A program made the position numbers and the translations under genes. Under the pieces are notes generated by a model. That model was not told where the DNA came from and searched no databases. It saw only the letters and a list, made by a program, of their open reading frames with translations. A DNA stretch of 64,000 bases from Thiothrix fructosivorans (lineage in GTDB: Bacteria > Pseudomonadota > Gammaproteobacteria > Thiotrichales > Thiotrichaceae), in contig NZ_JAFMPM010000008.1 of assembly GCF_017349355.1 (NCBI RefSeq), forward strand, positions 1,054,001 to 1,118,000, written 5' to 3'. How positions within the stretch are numbered: position 1 is the first letter of the stretch; every line of letters begins with the position of its first letter. Below, one piece after another: positions 8,253 to 16,526 of the stretch.

Positions 8253-9349
8253 GGGTAGAACTCCAGACACGTTGGGTTCAAAGCAGTGATCAGTTCCTTA
8301 TCCAGCAAATGCGCAGGTGGTTCGCTGCACAGCAAGATGCGGTCGTAGTCGCTTGGCACGACGTTGTAGAGGAAGTTGGCAATGCCTTGCCCGTAATTAT
8401 CGTGCAAGCAATAGCGGTGTTGGATGCTATGCCCTAACGCAATCGGCGAGCGGGTGGTCGCACTGAAATGTACCGTCGCACCTTGCTGTTCTAGATATTC
8501 CGCCAACAGGTACGGCGGCCAGACGAATTCGCCTGTGCCTAATACCAGAATGCGTTCGCCAGCGGTGACGTTGATGTTGAAGGTGGAAACCCGATGCTGG
8601 CGCACGCCCAAACGTCCCCAATCATTCGCGGGGTTGGCGTGCCATTCACCCGTACCGAGCACATCGACTTGCGGCATTTCGGGTGGGGGCGCATCGTTAG
8701 CTTGCCAGTCCCAATGTCCTGACAGCAGTGAAACGGCAATAGCGCGTTTGCCCAACCGTTCAGCGGCTGCTCCGCCCGACCAGTCAGTGAGGGTCGCGGC
8801 GACAATGTGTTCAAATTGATCTAGCCCCGCGTGTTGCAAGGCTTCCAGCAGGTTGGCGAAGGTTTTGCCGGTGGAGGCTTCGTCATCGACCAACACCAAG
8901 GAGCGTGCGGTGCGTAGCAATTCGACATCGGCAGCGTGTTGCGGCAGGTGCAGCACTTGCTGAGTGGCGTGGCTGTGTTCTTCGCGGAATTCGACCAACA
9001 CCGGCAAGTCCAGCGGGTGGCGCGTGGTACACAAATACAGCGTGTCGTCACGGTCACGACAAAGGGCTTGCTGCACCCCAGCACCCAAGGCAATCGCGGT
9101 TTCTGCCATGCCAATCACCACGACAGGGCCCGGTAAGTCGCGGGGGATTTGTGCGGCAAGCGTGTCAGTGGCGTTGCGCATGACCGCAGGCGATACCGGA
9201 ATATGCCTTCCCAACACTTTGGAAACAAATAGAAAAGCACGTTTCGGGTTGCGGCGCTGCGCAAAGCCAAACAGCTCGTCCGGCGCGTGTGTACCGGATT
9301 CAATGGTGAGATTGAGCGTGCCCTGTTCGAGGGCAACGTTGATTTGCAT
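8249..9349 (-). CDS. Phosphoribosyltransferase with TRSP domain
   Basis: A 366-residue protein. The N-terminal two thirds are a type I PRTase-like domain: GPVVVIGMAETAIALG near residue 75 and the PRPP-binding loop LVLVDDEASTGKTFANLL near 152. The last third, from about residue 240 (GERILVLGTGEFVWPPYLLA, then TRSPI), is the TRSP domain, named after its own motif, which is visible here. PRTase-TRSP proteins are a constant part of Ter-associated biosynthetic operons and are predicted to attach a base or similar group to phosphoribose. The gene leads into the HAD gene with a four-base overlap and follows the TerD-protease gene after 49 bases. Confidence 0.85.
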   Translation of the reverse strand: MQINVALEQGTLNLTIESGTHAPDELFGFAQRRNPKRAFLFVSKVLGRHIPVSPAVMRNATDTLAAQIPRDLPGPVVVIGMAETAIALGAGVQQALCRDRDDTLYLCTTRHPLDLPVLVEFREEHSHATQQVLHLPQHAADVELLRTARSLVLVDDEASTGKTFANLLEALQHAGLDQFEHIVAATLTDWSGGAAAERLGKRAIAVSLLSGHWDWQANDAPPPEMPQVDVLGTGEWHANPANDWGRLGVRQHRVSTFNINVTAGERILVLGTGEFVWPPYLLAEYLEQQGATVHFSATTRSPIALGHSIQHRYCLHDNYGQGIANFLYNVVPSDYDRILLCSEPPAHLLDKELITALNPTCLEFYP

Positions 9350-9371
9350 GAAACTATCGTCCTTTTGTAGG

Positions 9372-9387
9372 TCGGACTTTAGTCCGA
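9372..9387. repeat. Small palindrome TCGGAC-TTTA-GTCCGA
   Basis: A 6-bp inverted repeat with a 4-base loop in the gap between the TerD-protease and PRTase genes. The wording GTAGGTCGGACTTTAGTCCG resembles short palindromes scattered in many gammaproteobacterial intergenic regions. No T-run follows on either strand, so it is not a good terminator. It may stabilise or process the polycistronic RNA. Confidence 0.45.
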
Positions 9388-9398
9388 TATAAACGTGG

Positions 9399-10535
9399 TT
9401 AACCCGCGCATTCGACCCGCCAAATGGCGTTTTGCGTTTGTGCCACCATTTGCGCGGCGGATAGCATTTGGGCGTTGGTTTGCAGGGTGTATTGAATACT
9501 AGCCGCTTCCATCAGTGCAATCGCCAAACTGTGACGGATGGCAAAATTCATGTTTTGCGCGTGGGTAAACGTGGATGACACCACGCCCAACACTGCACCC
9601 GTTTCATCCAGCAAAGGGCTGCCGCTCGAACCGGGTTGGATTGGTGCCGTAAATTGCAACAGGCGAATATCATTGTGCGCTCCAAACAAGCCCGAAATAA
9701 CGCCTTGGGTGACTTGAATGCCACTGCCCATCAAGCCTGCCAGCGGATACCCTAACGTGGTGATGGCTTGCGCTAACCCTACGCCGCCGTTGCGAAACGT
9801 TAACGGTTGGCAGGGCGGGGTTGTGGTGATGCGTAGCAAAGCCAGATCGTTGGTGCTATCGCTGATAATGGGTTCGGCATCGAGATTGCCTTGCAAGGAG
9901 CTGAGGCGAATGCGACTTGCACCATCGGCAACATGCGCGTTGGTCATGAAGACTTGCGGGGCAACCAAAAAGGCGGTGCCTGTCCAATTGCCTGCGCGTG
10001 GTTCGGGGTTGCTTGGGGAAGTAAATGGCGAGCTTTCATCAATGTCCATGCCCATTCTGCGCCCTAGCGCTGCCAGACCATAGGCGGACGTTTCTGCCAA
10101 TGCACGCACTTTCCATTGCCCCGCTCGGCGGTAAAATTCGGTCACGAGCAGGGCGGATGCCTGCATTTCACCCAAGGCAAGGGGGTGGCTAAACACCTCA
10201 TCCATTTGCACCGTGACGTGGCTACCGACATCGACAGGGCCACGTGCGCCGTAACGGTATAAGGCGAGGTACACATGGCTAATGTTGGCATTGGGTAATT
10301 GGGTAACATCAAGTGTTACGGTGTAACTTGTACCCACTTCATTCAAGTGTGCGTTTGTCCACGCGGGGGCGGTGGCATGAGCCAAATAGGGTGCGCTAAC
10401 TAATTGCTTTTCATCATTAACAGCCAATACTGCCAGACCTAAATCGTGGCGAATGTCGTGCGGAAAGGTGAGGGTGCTGCTCCAGCGTGTGCCGCTTAAC
10501 AGCAGGTTTGCGCCTACGGGTAAATTCATCATCAT
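9399..10535 (-). CDS. TerD domain fused to trypsin-like serine protease
   Basis: A 378-residue two-domain protein. Residues 1-160 are a divergent TerD-like beta-sandwich, with the family ending EFYRRAGQWKVRALAETSAYGL. Residues 180-350 are a trypsin/HtrA-type protease with a complete triad: His201 in TNAHVAD, Asp230 in NDLALL and Ser304 in PGSSGSP. There is no PDZ domain and no signal peptide, so it should act in the cytoplasm near other TerD proteins. It is the first gene of the minus-strand Ter arm; the ATP-grasp gene diverges from it across 132 bases. A role as a stress-activated protease within the Ter complex is inferred from the fusion. Confidence 0.85.
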   Translation of the reverse strand: MMMNLPVGANLLLSGTRWSSTLTFPHDIRHDLGLAVLAVNDEKQLVSAPYLAHATAPAWTNAHLNEVGTSYTVTLDVTQLPNANISHVYLALYRYGARGPVDVGSHVTVQMDEVFSHPLALGEMQASALLVTEFYRRAGQWKVRALAETSAYGLAALGRRMGMDIDESSPFTSPSNPEPRAGNWTGTAFLVAPQVFMTNAHVADGASRIRLSSLQGNLDAEPIISDSTNDLALLRITTTPPCQPLTFRNGGVGLAQAITTLGYPLAGLMGSGIQVTQGVISGLFGAHNDIRLLQFTAPIQPGSSGSPLLDETGAVLGVVSSTFTHAQNMNFAIRHSLAIALMEAASIQYTLQTNAQMLSAAQMVAQTQNAIWRVECAG

Positions 10536-10667
10536 TATTGTTACCGAGCTGTCTTGTTATGGCTGGCATGATAGCAAAAATGCCGCTAAAAATGCCTAAA
10601 ATCTTTGCCATAGATAAGGCATACTAGCTGCCGTCATTATTATTAAAATTTTTAGACAGAGCCTACT

Positions 10668-11693
10668 ATGCGTATTTGGTTTAACAAAACATTTTCCAGT
10701 ATCAGTTCCGTGTTCCACAACCTGCGCCAAGCGCGTATTGAGGGGGGTGTAACCGTTATTTACAGCCATACCAATCCGGCAGCCTCGGCATTTCTGGCGG
10801 CAGCCGAGGCGTTCGTTGAACCCGCCGGTTTGGTGGGTTTGGCTTATGTCGAATGGTGTTTGCAATTTTGTCAGCAGCACCGTGTCGATTACTTTTGGCC
10901 TGCGAAAGAGTCGGTGTTAATCGTGCAACATCAGGCAGATTTTGCGGGCTTGGGCACGCAGCTTATTGCGGTGGCATCGCCGGAAACTTTGGCATTGCTC
11001 AATCACAAAGGGAACTTTTACCGCACCTTGCCTGCTGAGGTTGCACAGGCAATGGCTTGCCGTGCGGTGACGGATACCGCCGGTTTTGATCAAGCCATAG
11101 CGGAATTGTCGCAATACCATGCGGCGTTGTGTGTAAAGCCTGCGGTGTCCGTGTTTGGTTTGGGGTTTCGTATTCTGGATACGCAGCGTGACAGCATTAC
11201 GCATCTGCTGAAGGGTGTGGAATATGAAATCCCCTTGGTGGAGCTGCGGGCGGGCATGGAACATACCTCGCAATTCCCCGAGTTGCTGGTGATGGAGCAT
11301 TTGTCCGGCGTGGAATGGAGTGTGGATTGTGCGGGGCGTAATGGGCAGTTGCTGTGTGCGATTCAACGCCAGAAACATCCGCAAGCGGGTTACGGGCAAA
11401 CCATCGACAATAACGCGGCGATTCAAGGCATGGTGGAGCGTTTAACCGCGCATTATGGCTTGAATGGTTTATTCAATATCCAATTTAAAGCAAATGCGGC
11501 GGGTGAACCGCGTTTATTAGAGATCAATCCGCGCCCTGCGGGTGGCTTTGGGATGGCGTGTTTGGCAGGCGTGAATGTGGCGGCGATTTTCCTGCAAAGC
11601 CTCAGCGGTGCAGCGGTGCATGTGCCACCTATCCGTTACGGCTTGCGGGTTAGTGAGGTGAGTACGCCGGTGGTATTACAACCATTAAGCTGA
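10668..11693 (+). CDS. ATP-grasp ligase of Ter cluster
   Basis: A 341-residue ATP-grasp protein. It has the pre-ATP-grasp N-terminal domain, a lysine-bearing CVKPAVSVFGLGF segment near residue 160, LLVMEHLSGVEWSVD near 205 and the metal-binding LLEINPRPAGGFGM near 280. Such enzymes join a carboxylate to an amine through an acyl-phosphate. ATP-grasp genes regularly accompany the PRTase-TRSP, StiP, HAD and C-C lyase genes found on the opposite strand here, so this is very probably the fifth enzyme of that pathway, placed at the head of the divergent plus-strand arm. The substrate is unknown. Confidence 0.85.
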   Translation: MRIWFNKTFSSISSVFHNLRQARIEGGVTVIYSHTNPAASAFLAAAEAFVEPAGLVGLAYVEWCLQFCQQHRVDYFWPAKESVLIVQHQADFAGLGTQLIAVASPETLALLNHKGNFYRTLPAEVAQAMACRAVTDTAGFDQAIAELSQYHAALCVKPAVSVFGLGFRILDTQRDSITHLLKGVEYEIPLVELRAGMEHTSQFPELLVMEHLSGVEWSVDCAGRNGQLLCAIQRQKHPQAGYGQTIDNNAAIQGMVERLTAHYGLNGLFNIQFKANAAGEPRLLEINPRPAGGFGMACLAGVNVAAIFLQSLSGAAVHVPPIRYGLRVSEVSTPVVLQPLS

Positions 11694-11784
11694 AATAACC
11701 CGATAATTCTAGGTGAGTGTTGCTTGCTTTGGAGGCTCTCTCTAAGATGCTGGCATTAAACAATACAAAAGGATGGAGATTCTC

Positions 11785-12384
11785 ATGGCTGTTAGTTTAA
11801 GCAAAGGTCAACGTATTTCTTTGGAAAAAAGCGGTGGCGGTGGTCTGAGTAAAGTCCGTATGGGCTTGGGTTGGGATCCGGCAGTTGCGCCAAAGAAGAG
11901 CGGTTTTTTCGGCAGTATGTTTAGTGGCGGTGCGGCGCAAGACATCGACCTTGATGCATCTTGCTTATTGCTGGATGCGCAGAAAAACCTGTTGGATGTG
12001 GTGTGGTTTCAACAACTGCAAAGCCGTGACGGTTCAATCAAGCATTCCGGCGACAACTTGACGGGTGAAGGTTCGGGCGATGATGAAGTCGTTTTCGTTG
12101 ACCTGAGCCGTTTGCCGAGTGAGGTGGCGCATTTAGCGTTTACTGTGTGTTCATTCCGTGGGCAAACCTTTAACGAAGTCGAAGGCGCGTTTTGCCGCTT
12201 AGTCGATGACACCAATAACACCGAACTGGCGAAATTTAACCTGTCTGAAAAAGGTGCGCATACCGGCGTGGTCATGGCGATTGTGAGCCGTAACGGGGCG
12301 GGCTGGCAGATGAAAGCGGTCGGTACGCCGACGGCGGGTGCAGTGGCGAAAGACATGATGCCTGCGGTATTGGCCGCCATCTAG
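11785..12384 (+). CDS. TerD family protein
   Basis: A 199-residue TerD paralogue. The start at 11785 is chosen over an in-frame ATG 12 bases upstream because a GGAG precedes it at usual spacing and the protein then opens with the family sequence MAVSLSKGQRISLEK. It contains the IDLDASCLLLD motif and the DNLTGEGSGDDEVV acidic loop that binds calcium in TerD, although the usual GWD loop is expanded by a Gly/Ser-rich insert (residues ~35-48). TerD proteins are cytoplasmic calcium-binding proteins that gather near the membrane under stress. It heads a run of four TerD/TerA genes. Confidence 0.9.
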   Translation: MAVSLSKGQRISLEKSGGGGLSKVRMGLGWDPAVAPKKSGFFGSMFSGGAAQDIDLDASCLLLDAQKNLLDVVWFQQLQSRDGSIKHSGDNLTGEGSGDDEVVFVDLSRLPSEVAHLAFTVCSFRGQTFNEVEGAFCRLVDDTNNTELAKFNLSEKGAHTGVVMAIVSRNGAGWQMKAVGTPTAGAVAKDMMPAVLAAI

Positions 12385-12394
12385 GAGCAACGCG

Positions 12395-13612
12395 ATGTCA
12401 GTGACACAATTGGTTGCTGGGGCAAATTGCCCTGTACCGCCTGAAAAACTTCAGGTTGAGGTCACGTTGTCGCCTGCGCAAGTCAGCGGGGCGGAGGTGG
12501 ATATTTCTGCCTTCGTACTGGCAAGCACCGGCAAAGTGCGTGGCGACGATGACATGGTGTTCTACGGGCAACCCCGCCCCGGTAACGGCAGCGTAGCATT
12601 CGTTGCCAACGCAGTGGGACGCGCTGAATTCAACGTGGACATTCCGAAACTGCTTGCTGGCACGGAAAAAATTGCCTTTACCGCGACGATTCACGAAAAC
12701 CGCAAAACCTTCGGTGCGTTCACCAGCTTGCAAGTGACGGTGAAAAATGCGGCGGGGCAAGCGGTGCTTGTCGCAACCTTGCCTGCCACTGGCATGGTGG
12801 AATCGGCATTGATTCTGGGCGAATTGTATTTGCGTCAAGGGCAGTGGAAATTCCGTGCCGTGGGGCAAGGCTTTGCGGGTGGTTTGAAGCCCTTAGCCGA
12901 ACATTTTGGGGTGGATATTAGTGATGCACCTGCGCCCGCCGCTGCACCGCCGACTCCAGCACCTGCTGCGCCTGCGAAAAAGCCGATTTCCCTGAGCAAA
13001 GTGACCTTGGATAAAGCCAAACCCCGCGTGAGTTTGGAAAAGAAAACCGAGGGCTTTGGCGAAATCCGCATCAATCTAAATTGGAATCGTGATAACCAGC
13101 CTGCGCCTAAAAGCGGTGGATTGCTGGGCGGTCTGTTCGGTGGTGGCAATAAAGGCGTGGATTTGGATGTAGGTTGCCTATACGAACAGCGCGATGGCAC
13201 GATCAGCGCGATTCAATCACTAGGCAACCGCTTCGGTTCATTCCGCAGTGACCCGTTTATTGAACTGAAAGGCGATGACCGCACGGGCGCAATTTCTGAA
13301 GGTGAATGGTTGCACATTAACGGGCAGCAATGGCAAACCTTTAAGCGTATTTTGGTGTATGCCTTCATCTACGAAGGTGCGCCCAATTGGGCAAAAACCG
13401 ATGGTATCGTCACCATTTACGTGCCGAATGAACCGCCCTTGGAAATTCGTTTGACCGAAGGTGGCAATTCATTGGGCATGTGTGCGGTGGTCTTGCTGGA
13501 AAACGTCAATGGCGCATTGCAAGTCAATCGCGAAGTGCGTTATTTCAAAGGGCATCAAGAAATGGATCAAGCCTATCGCTGGGGCTTAAACTGGCGAGCT
13601 GGTTCAAAATAA
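12395..13612 (+). CDS. terA: TerA-like protein (two TerD-type domains)
   Basis: A 405-residue protein made of two TerD-like halves. The first (residues 1-180) has DISAFVLASTGKVRGDDDMV and ends with [20 protein letters not shown]. An Ala/Pro-rich linker follows (APAPAAAPPTPAP). The second half (residues ~205-405) matches TerA: NLNWNR, VDLDVGCLYE, LKGDDRTGAISEGEWLHING and the closing GLNWRAGSK. It begins 10 bases after the previous terD stop. The gene symbol follows the best-known TerA architecture; numbering of paralogues varies between genomes. Confidence 0.85.
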   Translation: MSVTQLVAGANCPVPPEKLQVEVTLSPAQVSGAEVDISAFVLASTGKVRGDDDMVFYGQPRPGNGSVAFVANAVGRAEFNVDIPKLLAGTEKIAFTATIHENRKTFGAFTSLQVTVKNAAGQAVLVATLPATGMVESALILGELYLRQGQWKFRAVGQGFAGGLKPLAEHFGVDISDAPAPAAAPPTPAPAAPAKKPISLSKVTLDKAKPRVSLEKKTEGFGEIRINLNWNRDNQPAPKSGGLLGGLFGGGNKGVDLDVGCLYEQRDGTISAIQSLGNRFGSFRSDPFIELKGDDRTGAISEGEWLHINGQQWQTFKRILVYAFIYEGAPNWAKTDGIVTIYVPNEPPLEIRLTEGGNSLGMCAVVLLENVNGALQVNREVRYFKGHQEMDQAYRWGLNWRAGSK

Positions 13613-13636
13613 GTGTTAAAATAAAAGGAGTGTGAC

Positions 13637-14215
13637 ATGGCTTTAAGTTTACAAAAAGGCGGCAATCTTTCCTTAAGCAAAACTGACCCTAGTTTAAGCA
13701 AAATCCTGATCGGTTTAGGGTGGGATGAACGTAGCACCGATGGCACAAGTTTCGACCTTGATGCTAGTGCATTTTTGCTGACCGCCAGTGGCAAAGTGCG
13801 CGGCGATGCCGATTTTATTTTCTACAACCAACTGAAATCCACCGATGGTTCAGTGGAACACACCGGCGATAACCGCACGGGGCAGGGTGATGGCGATGAT
13901 GAATCCATGAAAGTGGATTTGAGCAAAGTGCCTGCCGAGATTACCAAAGTGGCGTTTACTGTGACGATTCATGATGCTGAAGCTCGTCGTCAGAATTTCG
14001 GGCAAGTCGCGAATGCGTTTATTCGTGTCGTTAATGATGCCACAGGAACGGAAATCGTGCGTTACGATTTAGCAGAAGATTATTCCACTGAAACCGCGAT
14101 GGTGTTCGGTGAACTGTACCGCAATAATGCCGAATGGAAATTCCGTGCTGTTGGGCAAGGTTATGCGGGCGGTTTAAAAGCAATGTGTGACCAATACGGC
14201 ATTAGCATTGGTTAA
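13637..14215 (+). CDS. terD: TerD family protein
   Basis: A canonical 192-residue TerD/TerE protein: [20 protein letters not shown], then the DADFIFYNQ segment, [16 protein letters not shown] and the ending [19 protein letters not shown]. All the acidic residues of the two calcium sites appear to be present. An AAAGGAG ribosome site lies before the ATG. It is very similar to the next gene, so the pair probably arose by duplication. Which of the two corresponds to TerD and which to TerE cannot be decided by reading alone. Confidence 0.9.
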   Translation: MALSLQKGGNLSLSKTDPSLSKILIGLGWDERSTDGTSFDLDASAFLLTASGKVRGDADFIFYNQLKSTDGSVEHTGDNRTGQGDGDDESMKVDLSKVPAEITKVAFTVTIHDAEARRQNFGQVANAFIRVVNDATGTEIVRYDLAEDYSTETAMVFGELYRNNAEWKFRAVGQGYAGGLKAMCDQYGISIG

Positions 14216-14252
14216 TGTTTTTATTAAATGATTAAGATAAAGGATTTTTACA

Positions 14253-14861
14253 ATGGCTGTTAGTTTACAAAAAGGTGGCAACGTTTCTTTAACTAAAGAA
14301 GCACCCGGTTTAACCGGCGTATTGGTCGGTTTGGGTTGGGATACGCGTGCAACGGACGGTGCTGGCTTTGACTTAGATGCCTCCGCTTTTATGTTGGGTG
14401 AAGACGGTAAAGTATTGTCGGATGACTCGTTTATTTTTTACAACAACAAGAAATCCGCGTGCGGCAATGTCGAACATCTGGGCGATAACAAAACCGGCGA
14501 AGGCGCTGGTGATGATGAGCAAGTGAAATTAAACCTTGCGGCGATGGGCGAAAATGTTAAGAAGCTGGTATTTGCTGTTACCATTCATGATGCGGAAGCG
14601 CGTAAGCAAAACTTTGGTCAAGTGAGCAATGCGTATATTCGTTTAGTGAATGCGGCGGACAACGTAGAAATTGCACGTTACGACCTGTCTGAAGATGCTA
14701 GCGTTGAAACGGCTATGCTGTTTGGCGAAGTATACCGCAATAATGCGGACTGGAAGTTTAAAGCAGTCGGTCAAGGTTTTGCTGGTGGTTTAGGCCCAAT
14801 GGCAGCATCAATGGGTGGTAAGCGTTCACGCCCTCTATTAGGCATTCCAGCGAACTTGTAG
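14253..14861 (+). CDS. TerD family protein, C-terminus altered by IS insertion
   Basis: A TerD paralogue that now reads 202 residues. Residues 1-188 are normal ([54 protein letters not shown]). After MAASMG the sequence runs into an IS66-type element at 14818 and ends with 14 foreign residues ([14 protein letters not shown]). Removing the element and one copy of the 12-base flanking repeat restores MGVNLG and a TAA at 16427-16429, giving a 190-residue protein. The fold should survive, because only the last few residues changed. Transcription onward into the TerC and TerB genes may be reduced by the element. Confidence 0.9.
   Translation: MAVSLQKGGNVSLTKEAPGLTGVLVGLGWDTRATDGAGFDLDASAFMLGEDGKVLSDDSFIFYNNKKSACGNVEHLGDNKTGEGAGDDEQVKLNLAAMGENVKKLVFAVTIHDAEARKQNFGQVSNAYIRLVNAADNVEIARYDLSEDASVETAMLFGEVYRNNADWKFKAVGQGFAGGLGPMAASMGGKRSRPLLGIPANL
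14806..14817. repeat. Left target-site duplication CATCAATGGGTG
   Basis: These twelve bases directly precede the left inverted repeat of the IS and are repeated exactly at 16404-16415 directly after the right inverted repeat. The duplication lies in the last codons of the interrupted terD. IS66 elements usually duplicate 8 bases, so 12 is long. Confidence 0.85.
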
Positions 14862-16403
14862 TAAATTCACCCCATCCCAACAGCGAGTCATTTACCCCTT
14901 GTTAGCCGCCGTTCCTACCTTACCCACGACACTGGATGAAGCGCATCAGGTGATCGTGCGCCAACAGGAACGGATAACTGAGTTGGAGAAGCAAGTGGCA
15001 CGGGTGGCGGTGCTGGAGCAACAAGTCGAAATGCTGCAAAAACAACTGGAAGAACTGGTTGCCAAATTCGGCAGCAGTTCGCGTAACAGTTCCAAAGCGC
15101 CGTCCTCCGACAGCCCGGAACAACGGGCGTTGCGTCCCAAACGCAAGGGGAGTAGCCGCCCACACGGTGGGCAACCGGGGCATCCGCGTCACGAACGGGC
15201 GTTATATCCTCCCGAACAAGTGACCCGTACCGAACAGTATTTCCCTGAAAGCACCTGTTCCTGTGGTGGGGCAGTGGCGATTGATTGGGGAAACCCTTAC
15301 CGCCATCAGGTCACGGATATTGCTCCACCGCCGCCACCGGACGTGACGGAACACCAGTTTTATCAGGGTGTTTGCCAATCCTGCGGCATCAAGCACCACA
15401 GCCAGTGGCCGGATTGGGTGCCGAGCGGTCAAATGGGTGCAGGCGTGATCGCCTGGGTGGTGATTTTGAGTGGTCAGTTCCGCCTATCCATGCGCCAGAT
15501 CCAGGTTCTGTTGTGGGAAATGTGCCACGTGCGTTTTAGCACTGGGGCTATCAGCAAGGCGCAAGGCAAAGCCATTCCGTGGATGGGGCCGCTATACCGT
15601 CAAGTAGGTCAGTATGTACGCGGACAAGCGGTATGCCACGCCGATGAAACCCGCCATTATCGCGGTACGAACACTTACTGGTTATGGGCATTGGCTGACC
15701 ATAGCGTGAGTTACTTCATGACCCATTACTCACGCGGCAAGGCCGCCGCCGATGCCTTGTTGGGCAGCTTTACTGGCTATCTGGTCACCGACCACTTCAG
15801 TGGTTACGGCAACGTCCCACCCGAACGGCGGCAACTGTGTTGGGCGCATTTGATCCGCCACTTCCGCAAAATGGCGGGGCGTTGCGGCGAAGGGGGAAGC
15901 GTGGGCAAACGCCTGTTGTTACTCGCCTATACCACCGTCCGCACCCATCACCGCTGGCAACAACAACCCGATGAAGCCGCTCGCTACCAACGGCGGATAC
16001 TCCGCTTGCGCCGCAGCTTCCAAGCCACGCTCAACAAAGGCTTGGCATTGGAGAATTGCAAACGCACCACCAACCAATGCAAGCATTTGCTCAAGGATGA
16101 GGCGATGTGTTGGACTTTCCTCAAGGATAGTCGCATTCCCCTCACCAATAACCGTGCCGAGCGGGTGATCAGGCCGTATGTGCAATGGCGGAAAACCAGC
16201 TTTGCCAGCCAGTCGGCACAAGGTGACAGATTCCGTCCAACGGTGATGACCGTGCTGGGGACGGCACGTCAATTGGGGATGAATATGGCGATATTGATGC
16301 GGGACATTTGCTCACAAGGCTTGGCTCATAAGTCTGTCTCGGTGCGCTTCCCTTTGGCTCAACCGTTAGCTTCTAACCCGCTACAGACGGCGTGAACGCT
16401 TAC
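14818..16403 (+). mobile_element. Complete IS66-type insertion sequence (1586 bp)
   Basis: The element is bounded by a perfect 15-base inverted repeat: GTAAGCGTTCACGCC at 14818-14832 and its reverse complement GGCGTGAACGCTTAC at 16389-16403. Direct repeats of CATCAATGGGTG flank it exactly. It carries one transposase gene and no TnpA/TnpB accessory genes, like the ISBst12 subgroup. Ends, target duplication and transposase are all intact, so it looks recent and possibly active. It sits in the 3' end of a terD gene in the same direction. Confidence 0.9.
14899..16395 (+). CDS. IS66 family transposase
   Basis: A 498-residue DDE transposase. An N-terminal coiled coil (residues 15-58, heptads of Leu/Val/Glu) is followed by a basic Ser-rich linker, a zinc-binding-like segment (CSCGG and CQSCG), and the catalytic core with HADETRHYRG, LVTDHFSGYGN with QLCWAHLIRHF, and LTNNRAERVIRP. 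These three blocks carry the DDE residues. The first usable start is TTG at 14899, without a clear ribosome site; translation may start elsewhere or depend on read-in from terD. No frameshift or internal stop is seen. Confidence 0.92.
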   Translation: MLAAVPTLPTTLDEAHQVIVRQQERITELEKQVARVAVLEQQVEMLQKQLEELVAKFGSSSRNSSKAPSSDSPEQRALRPKRKGSSRPHGGQPGHPRHERALYPPEQVTRTEQYFPESTCSCGGAVAIDWGNPYRHQVTDIAPPPPPDVTEHQFYQGVCQSCGIKHHSQWPDWVPSGQMGAGVIAWVVILSGQFRLSMRQIQVLLWEMCHVRFSTGAISKAQGKAIPWMGPLYRQVGQYVRGQAVCHADETRHYRGTNTYWLWALADHSVSYFMTHYSRGKAAADALLGSFTGYLVTDHFSGYGNVPPERRQLCWAHLIRHFRKMAGRCGEGGSVGKRLLLLAYTTVRTHHRWQQQPDEAARYQRRILRLRRSFQATLNKGLALENCKRTTNQCKHLLKDEAMCWTFLKDSRIPLTNNRAERVIRPYVQWRKTSFASQSAQGDRFRPTVMTVLGTARQLGMNMAILMRDICSQGLAHKSVSVRFPLAQPLASNPLQTA

Positions 16404-16415
16404 CATCAATGGGTG
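16404..16415. repeat. Right target-site duplication CATCAATGGGTG
   Basis: An exact copy of 14806-14817, directly after the right inverted repeat. The 14 bases that follow (TTAACCTTGGCTAA, 16416-16429) are the displaced end of the terD reading frame. Confidence 0.85.
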
Positions 16416-16466
16416 TTAACCTTGGCTAAATCAGTAAGGCATTGTGATTAATGCACTTGCTTTGCG

Positions 16467-16497
16467 ACAGGCATCTTTTTGAGGATGCCTGTTTTGT
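16467..16497 (+). terminator. Rho-independent terminator after the terD run
   Basis: CAGGCATC (16468-16475) pairs with GATGCCTG (16484-16491) and TTTTGTC follows. It once ended the terD transcript and now lies about 65 bases after the IS. It argues against any start for the next gene before 16500. Confidence 0.75.
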
Positions 16498-16526
16498 CTC
16501 TACTTCATTTAATGTTAGTAAGTGAT

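Noticed and set aside
16479-16526. Earlier start for the TerC-like protein at 16479
   Set aside because: That ATG lies within the terminator hairpin, and the added 16 residues do not belong to the family's N-terminus.
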